Assembly (NCBI GenBank): GCA_046351395.1 | Contig: JAXLYP010000031.1 | Location: 70,963-134,962 of the forward strand | Length of the DNA stretch: 64,000 nt | From: CAYYKK01 sp046351395 | GTDB lineage: Bacteria > Myxococcota_A > Polyangia > Polyangiales > Polyangiaceae | Direction: 5' to 3' | Part shown: piece by piece, positions 59,047 to 64,000 of the stretch | How positions within the stretch are numbered: position 1 is the stretch's first letter | How the letters are laid out: the number at the start of each line of letters is the position of its first letter | Notes under the pieces: model-generated | What the model saw: the letters and a program-made list of their open reading frames with translations, nothing else | Told to the model about the DNA's origin: nothing | Database searches by the model: none | Made by a program: the position numbers and the translations under genes

Positions 59047-60303
59047 GTGGCACGTGATGCACTCGGTCCGGATCTCGACGGCGAGGCCGCCGGACTCCTC
59101 GAGGAGCTCGCGATCGCGATCGACGTGGTCGGCGCTGCGCGGTTCACGGGCGCGCATGTGGTCCTGCCGACGACCGAGTTCTTCCCGGAGCGCTGGACGC
59201 CGAACCTCGAGAGCGTCGAGCGGCTCGCTGACAGGATGATTGCGTACGCGGGGCTCGGCCTTCAGATCGCGGTCGACCCGGAGCCGCACGCGGAGGACGC
59301 GTCATGCGCGCTCACCCACCGGGGCACGCCGGTTTGGTTCGCCGCCGTCGAGGACGGCATCTGCGTGCTCGCGGTCGATCGGTTCGAGCTCGACGATCAG
59401 GCGCTCGTCACGTCCTGCATCGCCCACGCGCTCGGACACGCGGCGCGGGCGATCGCGGGGCGCGCGGAGATCGCGACCTACCGCACGGCGCCCGAGCGAG
59501 AGGGCGCGCCGGGCGCGCTGGAGGAGCGGCAGGTCGACCTGACCGCGATCATCCTCGGGTTCGGCATCCTCACGACGATCACGAGCGAGATGGAGCGCCG
59601 GCGCCAGTTCAGTCGAGGCGGCCGGGTCGGCCACGAGGTGAGGACGATCCGCTTCGGGATGCTCGACCCGATCGACGCGACCTTCTTCCTCGCGGCTCAG
59701 ACCCTCGCGCTCGGCGACCGCGCGCCGGCCCGCGCACGCATCGAGGCGTCGCTCGAGGCCGTTCAGGCGGACGCGTTCCGGAGTGCGTCCGTTTTGCTCG
59801 GCGGCCCCGCCTCCGCCACCGCCATCCGCGCACGGCTAGGGCTCGGTCCCCCGGGGACGTGGCCGCCGAGGCCGCCCGTCGCGATGCCTGCGCCGAGCCC
59901 GCAAGTGACGTCACCGATCCGCGAGGGCGCGCGACCCACCACGGCGCCCGTCGCGGTCGTCGTCGCGGACAGGGGCGCCGCGTTCGCCCTTCTGGGATTC
60001 TTCATCAGCCTCATCCCGATGCTCGCCATCTTCAAGAGCGCTGGAAACGCCCTCGTCGGGCTCGTCCCGGCGGGTGGGGCCGCGATCGTCGGAGCCATCC
60101 TCGGTTCGCGCGTCCGCGCGTACACGTGCGCGATGTGCGACCGACGCACGGGATCTCGCTCGGGTCACTGTGATCGCTGCGGAGGCCACATCGTCGCGGA
60201 GGTCAGAGATCCGGCCAAGCGATTCCGGGCCATCGAGCGTTACGAGGAGGAGCAGCGACGCCTCAACGCGAAGAGTGGCGCGCCGATGGCGGACGACGAC
60301 TGA
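59047..60303 (+). CDS. membrane protein with C-terminal zinc ribbon, unknown function
   Basis: 418 residues from a GTG at 59047. The first ~250 residues look soluble and helical (LLEELAIAIDVVGAARFTGA, HVVLPTTEFFPERWTPNLES, VTSCIAHALGHAARAIAG). A Pro-rich linker precedes two transmembrane segments (AAFALLGFFISLIPMLAIF, NALVGLVPAGGAAIVGAILG). The C-terminus has two Cys pairs (YTCAMCDRRTGSRSG, then HCDRCGGHIV) typical of a zinc ribbon. Diverges from the YdeI-like gene 23 bases away. The His in CIAHALGH could be a metal ligand, but no HExxH site is seen. No family recognised. Confidence 0.78.
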   Translation: MARDALGPDLDGEAAGLLEELAIAIDVVGAARFTGAHVVLPTTEFFPERWTPNLESVERLADRMIAYAGLGLQIAVDPEPHAEDASCALTHRGTPVWFAAVEDGICVLAVDRFELDDQALVTSCIAHALGHAARAIAGRAEIATYRTAPEREGAPGALEERQVDLTAIILGFGILTTITSEMERRRQFSRGGRVGHEVRTIRFGMLDPIDATFFLAAQTLALGDRAPARARIEASLEAVQADAFRSASVLLGGPASATAIRARLGLGPPGTWPPRPPVAMPAPSPQVTSPIREGARPTTAPVAVVVADRGAAFALLGFFISLIPMLAIFKSAGNALVGLVPAGGAAIVGAILGSRVRAYTCAMCDRRTGSRSGHCDRCGGHIVAEVRDPAKRFRAIERYEEEQRRLNAKSGAPMADDD

Positions 60304-60311
60304 GGTGTTCT

Positions 60312-60608
60312 TTGCCGGATCGCTCGCGGCCGGCTACGCCCTCCCCCGTGCGGTCCACCTCGGCCCTCCTCTTCGGGTGCGCGCTCGCCTGCGCGTGCTC
60401 GAAGCCGAAGGACCGACCCGCCGATCCCGTTCCGCCCGCACTCGCGGCCCCGCGGGGGGCCGAGGTCGCGATCGCGAACGAGGAGGCGGGGATTGTCTGG
60501 GACGCGAAGACGAAGACGGAGCATTTCATCCGGACCGCGAGGTTCGTGTCGTCATTCGGGTTCCTCGTCCCCACTCCGTCCAGTATGTCGACAACCAATG
60601 GTACATGA
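60312..60608 (+). pseudogene. truncated DUF2330-like lipoprotein
   Basis: 98 residues. A lipoprotein signal (TSALLFGCALACACSKPKDR) leads to GAEVAIANEEAGIVWDAKTK, TEHFIRTARFVSSFGFLVPT. That is the typical opening of DUF2330 proteins (an '...IVWD...TEHFIRxAxF...FGxLVPTP' pattern), which are normally 300 residues or more. The frame then ends SSMSTTNGT with a stop at 60608 and nothing downstream matches. So this is the surviving N-terminus of a larger gene. Confidence 0.65.
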
Positions 60609-60647
60609 CCGCGTTCGTGGTCGCGTCGTCCAATCCTTCCAAGGACG

Positions 60648-61316
60648 CTATTCGGGGATCGCGATCGCGTTGAGACGGCAGCTCTCGTACACGGCCAAGG
60701 ATCCGTCGGACTCCCCGCATACGAAGCAGTTGTTGACCCCCGAGGGGGTGTCGGAGGTCGGCGCGTGCGCCTGGAGCGCGATCGTGTGGGCTCCCGGAGG
60801 CAGCTGGAGCGCGTCCGTCAGCGACCAGTTGGAGTGCCATGACGACTGTCCGTTGCTGACGTCGATTCGTTGGCCCTGATCGGCGACGTCCCGGGGGACG
60901 CCGTCGACCACGTAGCGATACCGCACGTGGCAGATGCTCGTGGCCGCGAGGTTCTGGGTGCGCTGGTTGCCCGTCGCGTCGAGCGTGACGAGGGAATCCT
61001 GGCCCAGCGTCAAGCTGACGGACATCCCTGGGACGGTCGTCCAGGCGGCGATACCGGTCGCGCCGCCGATCACGCCAGTCGCCTTCGCGGTCGCGGCGAC
61101 GGGCCTCGCGGCGTCCAGCGCGGCGATCCTGCCGTCGAGATCCTGGAAGCTCGCGTTGAGATCCGCCGCCTTGAGCGCCTCCCCGGCGACGAACGTCTTC
61201 GGCGCGGCGATCGCGGCGCCCGCGAGAGCCCCGAGCGCCGCGAGGCCCACCGCGACCACGCCCAGCTTCTGCCGCCTCGACAGCTCGAGGTCCACCACGA
61301 TCACCTTGACCTTCAT
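60648..61316 (-). CDS. secreted protein paired with the tail-collar protein
   Basis: 222 residues from ATG 61316. A signal or anchor (LGVVAVGLAALGALAGAAIA) is followed by FVAGEALKAADLNASFQDLD GRI, the same short coil motif found in the partner gene, then a beta-sandwich domain (WTTVPGMSVSLTLGQDSLVT, CHVRYRYVVDGVPRDVADQG, LTDALQLPPGAHTIALQAHA) with a C-terminal Cys-rich NCFVCGESDG. Such beta domains occur in surface and fibre-like proteins. The gene lies 20 bases after the tail-collar gene on the same strand. Function unknown. Confidence 0.78.
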   Translation of the reverse strand: MKVKVIVVDLELSRRQKLGVVAVGLAALGALAGAAIAAPKTFVAGEALKAADLNASFQDLDGRIAALDAARPVAATAKATGVIGGATGIAAWTTVPGMSVSLTLGQDSLVTLDATGNQRTQNLAATSICHVRYRYVVDGVPRDVADQGQRIDVSNGQSSWHSNWSLTDALQLPPGAHTIALQAHAPTSDTPSGVNNCFVCGESDGSLAVYESCRLNAIAIPE

Positions 61317-61336
61317 GTCTTGTTCCCTCGCTCGGC

Positions 61337-62083
61337 TCAGATCTTGATCAAGTAATTCACTGTCGCGTTCGTCGGGCGGGTCTCGCTCCCACCCTCCGGA
61401 GCGATGTCGTGACCGTGATTGTCGAAGTAGTTCCCGCAGCCCGTTTGGATGGAGTAGGCAAAGCCAGCGCAGGTCGGCCCGCCGCCGCCCGAATAGTCGC
61501 GCGCGGCGTTCGTCCAGCCAGCGGGGGTGTGCGTCCCCCCCGTCGAACCTCCGTGCGCGTGGCTCTTGAACGCGCCGCTCTCGACGGTGCTCACGGCGTC
61601 CCCGGTGAGGCCTCCTGTCTGCATCGCGGTTCGCGCGGCTGCGTCCGGATCCCTGCCTGCGCCGAGGTCGGTGCCGCGGAGGAAGCGCCCGCGGTAGTCC
61701 GGGAGCCTGAACGTCGTCGTCCCATCGCCGGTGCCGGCGGTGGTGCCGATCACGCCGAACAGCTTCGCGTAGGTCGTCCGGTTGACCTCTGCCCCGTCGC
61801 AGAACAGCCACCCCTCGGGCGGGTTCGCGCCGACCGGTGCCGCGTACGCGATGACGGTCCCGATGGGGACGAGGCTCGCGACCGCCCCATCCGTGCCGTT
61901 GATGCGCTCTTCCAGGGCGGCGAAGCTCGCGTTGAGATCAGCGGCCTTCAACACCTCCCCTGCGGTGTACTGCTTCCCCATCGCGGCGCTCGTGATCGCC
62001 ATCGCGAGGACGGGGAGGCCGAGGAGCGCTGCGCGGCGGAGCCATCGCGGCGAGGTGACGTCGATTCGCACGTTGAGTTCCAT
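61337..62083 (-). CDS. exported phage tail-collar domain protein
   Basis: 248 residues from ATG 62083 (MELNVRIDVTSPRWLRRAAL). After a signal-like helix (LLGLPVLAMAITSAAMG) comes the motif GEVLKAADLNASFAALEERI. The tail-collar domain follows: GTVIAYAAPVGANPPEGWLF CDG, RTTYAKLFGVIGTTAGTGDG, TTTFRLPDYRGRFLRGTDLG and the C-terminal His/Gly-rich part (FKSHAHGGSTGGTHTPAGWT, DNHGHDIAPEGGSETRPTNA). In phages this domain sits at the tail tip. Bacterial members like this, with signal peptides, are probably secreted, trimeric, ligand-binding surface proteins. Probably one operon with the paralog-containing gene downstream. Confidence 0.88.
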   Translation of the reverse strand: MELNVRIDVTSPRWLRRAALLGLPVLAMAITSAAMGKQYTAGEVLKAADLNASFAALEERINGTDGAVASLVPIGTVIAYAAPVGANPPEGWLFCDGAEVNRTTYAKLFGVIGTTAGTGDGTTTFRLPDYRGRFLRGTDLGAGRDPDAAARTAMQTGGLTGDAVSTVESGAFKSHAHGGSTGGTHTPAGWTNAARDYSGGGGPTCAGFAYSIQTGCGNYFDNHGHDIAPEGGSETRPTNATVNYLIKI

Positions 62084-62233
62084 GGGTCGGCCTTTCGAGT
62101 CGAGGGCGCGGCGAGGTGAGCGCGCGACGCCTGGTGCCACGCGTGAGTCGTCGTCAGGACGGTCCGTCGACCGTCGGCTGGATCCGCGCAGAACGGGGGG
62201 AGATCGACTGATCGGTCTCACGTGAACGGAATA

Positions 62234-62255
62234 TCGACAATGGGTATTTTGTCGA
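62234..62255. promoter_or_regulatory. 22-bp perfect palindrome, candidate operator upstream of the tail-collar gene
   Basis: Arms TCGACAA at about 62234-62240 and TTGTCGA at 62249-62255 around an 8-base AT-rich spacer. It sits about 150 bases upstream of the tail-collar start (minus strand), in the most AT-rich spot of this gap. On that strand TCGACA and TATTCC, spaced 16 bases apart, could also serve as -35/-10 elements. A dimeric regulator site is a reasonable guess. Confidence 0.5.
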
Positions 62256-62381
62256 ACGACCGTCGACAGACAGTCGCGAGAGATCGCGTTTACCAGCGAC
62301 CGAAGACGGTCGCGCCCGAACGGCCATCCGCGCCCATTCGGGGAACGACCGCTAAATCATTGAGCGCGATTCTGAATCAGT

Positions 62382-62479
62382 TTCAGAGGAGAGTCACAGG
62401 AAGACGGGAAGACCGGAGAAGCGGAACAAAATCATTCTGCTTCTCCAGTCTTCCCTGTCTTCCTGTTGTTCTGCCTCTG
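62382..62479. repeat. very large imperfect hairpin (arms 26-27 bp plus outer 6 bp)
   Basis: The left arm 62397-62422 (CAGGAAGACGGGAAGACC...) and right arm 62439-62465 (GCTTCTCCAGTCTTCCC...TCCTG) are reverse complements apart from one mismatch and one bulged base. The loop 62423-62438 is GGAACAAAATCATTCT. A further outer pair CAGAGG / CCTCTG (62382-62387, 62474-62479) extends it. One strand is GA-rich, the other CT-rich. It could end transcription of the minus-strand sequence to its right or be a mobile repeat. Confidence 0.8.
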
Positions 62480-62990
62480 CTGCCGACCGAGGATCACGCT
62501 CGCTGATTTGGAGCACCGTCGCGGCCGCGGCGGGCGCCCTCCTTTGCGGCGATGCGATCACGACGATGCCTGCGACGAGCGCGGCCCCCGCCCACGCCCG
62601 TGAGCGCCCAGCCCACCGCGATCTGGGTCTTCGCTGCGTCATTGTCTGCTCGCGCGGGCTCTTGCTTGGGCTTGCTTGGGGATGTCGTGCGCGGCGACGG
62701 CCCTTGTCGAAGGCGGCGGGAGCGCGTTCGACAACCCGACACCTGCCCCCGCGAGCACGACGCCGACGCTGCCGACGATGATCCCACCGATGCGCACGCC
62801 GCCGATGGCCGCTCGACGCGCCGGGCTCCATGGGTTGCGGCCCCGGGCCGGGACCTCGGGTCCCCTCGGATTGAGCTGCTTCGGGGGGTCTTCGGCGCGT
62901 CCGCGAACGCGACGGTGGCGCCGATCGAGACCCTCGTTCGCCACATCCACCACCTTTTGGAAGGACGGCTTTCCGGGCGCGGTGGCGTGC
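62480..62990 (-). pseudogene. remnant of a TPR/PEGA-type membrane protein
   Basis: Only the C-terminal part of a typical kinase-associated membrane protein remains, in mixed frames: APGKPSFQKVVDVANEG (62985-62935), RNPWSPARRAAIGGVRIGGI followed by IVGSVGVVLAGAGVGLSNAL (62840-62720), ADNDAAKTQIAVGWALTGVG (62660-62600) and GAALVAGIVVIASPQRR (62590-62540). At least two frame changes are needed. Compare the intact relatives at 5486 and 35431, which have the same final pair of hydrophobic segments. Confidence 0.65.
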
Positions 62991-63022
62991 GGATCACGTA
63001 GTGTCCGCCATCCAGCGCACGC

Positions 63023-63952
63023 TCAATCGGCGACGGGCACGTAGAGATCCGTCACGAGGTCGTCGACCGCGGTCGTCGCCGGGTTGTTCACGTACATCTC
63101 GTAGGAAGTGCCTTCCCCCACGCGGTGCCCGCTCTTCGGCAACCACTCGCCCATCAATCGCGCCCACGCATCGCCGAGCCCGGCATAGGAGCCTCGATGG
63201 GTGACGCGCGCGTAGCGCCCTGCCGGTAGCGTCGCTTCCGTGAGCTCGGCGGGGAGCGCGACATCGTCTCGCAGGATGAGGGCCGCGTCCGAGCGAAGCT
63301 CGGCGGGCGCGGTCGCCTCTGGGTCGTCGTGGTAGAGCGCGATCATTCGAGGGTCTACGTGCGCATAGAGGCCCGCGGACGCGGCGATGCGGCCAAGCCG
63401 GTGGAACGCGGCCCCGATTTCGGGGTACGGCCCGACGTGTCGAATCGTGGCGAGACGGAGGGCAGGCAAGGTCTCGATGGTGACATCCATGGGTTGTTCT
63501 CCGGTGGTGAGGACGAGGGCGGTCAGGTCGACAGTGCCGCGGCGCACGTGGATGCACGAGCGCGACGCGAGCGCGGTGGAGGGGCCTCCGTGGCAGCTCT
63601 TCGCCGACGCGAGCGCCCGCTCGCGAAACGCGGAAGGGGCCATGGAGTAGCGAGCCCGAAACGCGCGCGTGAAGGCCTCGTGCGTCTCGTAGCCTGCGTC
63701 GAAGGCGATCTCGGTGATGGCTCGCGCGTCGTCGCGCAGCTGCTCGGCGGCGCGCTCGAGTCGCAGCCGCCGATGAAGCTCGAGCGGCGTCTCACCGACG
63801 AGGCCCCGGAACACGCGGTGGAAGTGGAACGGGGATAGGCTCGCCGTACGAGCGAGCGCCTGGAGATCGAGCGCTCGATCGAGCGACCCCGCCACGCGCT
63901 CGACCGCACGAAGCACGGCCGCCTCGTAAAAACTGCGTGTGTCCGCCTTCAT
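63023..63952 (-). CDS. AraC-family regulator with GyrI-like effector domain
   Basis: 309 residues from ATG 63952 (MKADTRSFYEAAVLRAVERV). Two helix-turn-helix units of the AraC type are visible: DLQALARTASLSPFHFHRVF RG and TEIAFDAGYETHEAFTRAFR with the signature ending YSMAPSAFRER (about residues 20-110). The C-terminal half (about 155-305) is a GyrI/Rob-like effector-binding domain: DVTIETLPALRLATIRHVGP, YPEIGAAFHRLGRIAASAGL, GRYARVTHRGSYAGLGDAWA, GTSYEMYVNNPATTAVDDLV. Rob-type regulators respond to small hydrophobic compounds and often control efflux. No target gene is adjacent in the window. Confidence 0.95.
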   Translation of the reverse strand: MKADTRSFYEAAVLRAVERVAGSLDRALDLQALARTASLSPFHFHRVFRGLVGETPLELHRRLRLERAAEQLRDDARAITEIAFDAGYETHEAFTRAFRARYSMAPSAFRERALASAKSCHGGPSTALASRSCIHVRRGTVDLTALVLTTGEQPMDVTIETLPALRLATIRHVGPYPEIGAAFHRLGRIAASAGLYAHVDPRMIALYHDDPEATAPAELRSDAALILRDDVALPAELTEATLPAGRYARVTHRGSYAGLGDAWARLMGEWLPKSGHRVGEGTSYEMYVNNPATTAVDDLVTDLYVPVAD

Positions 63953-64000
63953 TGGTAGATCTTACTTTCCCGCCGGGTTCGCCGGCGTTTCCGGAAGACC

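Noticed and set aside
1..64000. Search for tRNA, rRNA and CRISPR arrays
   Set aside because: TpsiC-like GGTTCGAAT strings (for example at about 52793) lie inside real genes without a cloverleaf; the regular repeats at 20.2 and 25.7 kb have no unique spacers.

Overview
The window is very GC-rich DNA with third-position GC bias, densely packed genes, many eukaryote-like Ser/Thr kinases, large TPR proteins, an FHA-sigma54 activator, secreted lipoproteins and a MbnP/MbnH metallo pair of the type first named from Myxococcus. I infer a myxobacterium (Myxococcota, probably the Polyangiales side). This is inferred from gene content and style; no rRNA or other marker gene is present. I saw no tRNA, rRNA, CRISPR array or intact insertion sequence.

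The first 31 kb reads like conserved chromosome. In order it holds: a truncated beta-propeller protein; an S55 (SpoIVB-type) peptidase; a Ser/Thr kinase operon with a secreted TPR-like protein; nadA; a second kinase; a 1974-residue TPR protein; ruvB; and two adjacent sensor kinase genes, the first ending before its ATPase domain. After an unusual hairpin-repeat array and a foldback element come a same-strand block of HtrA protease, ECF sigma factor, anti-sigma-like membrane protein and small secreted protein (an envelope-stress-like unit), then DUF1844, a 67-residue protein and a SlyD-type prolyl isomerase. A second hairpin-repeat array sits in the divergent promoter region between slyD and a MacA/MacB-type exporter operon with two different permeases.

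From 30.5 kb on the window looks like accessory DNA. There are five clear or probable broken genes: a GILT-like thiol oxidoreductase, an arrestin-like protein with one frameshift, a LysR regulator, a DUF2330 lipoprotein fragment and a TPR/membrane protein remnant. Intact genes include a kinase divergent from an FHA-sigma54 regulator, a PepSY-like lipoprotein, a ConA-like lipoprotein with a TPR protein and the arrestin, a phosphodiesterase/alkaline-phosphatase-fold lipoprotein, a HAD phosphonatase-like hydrolase, the MbnH/MbnP pair, a Uma2-family protein, a fatty acid hydroxylase-like membrane protein, an XRE regulator with an SRPBCC protein, and several unknowns.

The most interesting block is 48.8-54.0 kb. 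It is an orphan type VI secretion vgrG, overlapped by a LysM plus peptidoglycan-binding gene and followed by a 608-residue protein with a C-terminal hydrophobic hairpin. That protein is a candidate secreted effector of unknown type. Next come a Cys-rich-repeat M23 peptidase lipoprotein, a small coupled gene pair, a protein with a Lys/Pro/Ala histone-like tail, a membrane protein with a zinc ribbon, a two-gene tail-collar-like secreted pair with a palindrome and a very large hairpin upstream, and an AraC/GyrI-type regulator at the right end.
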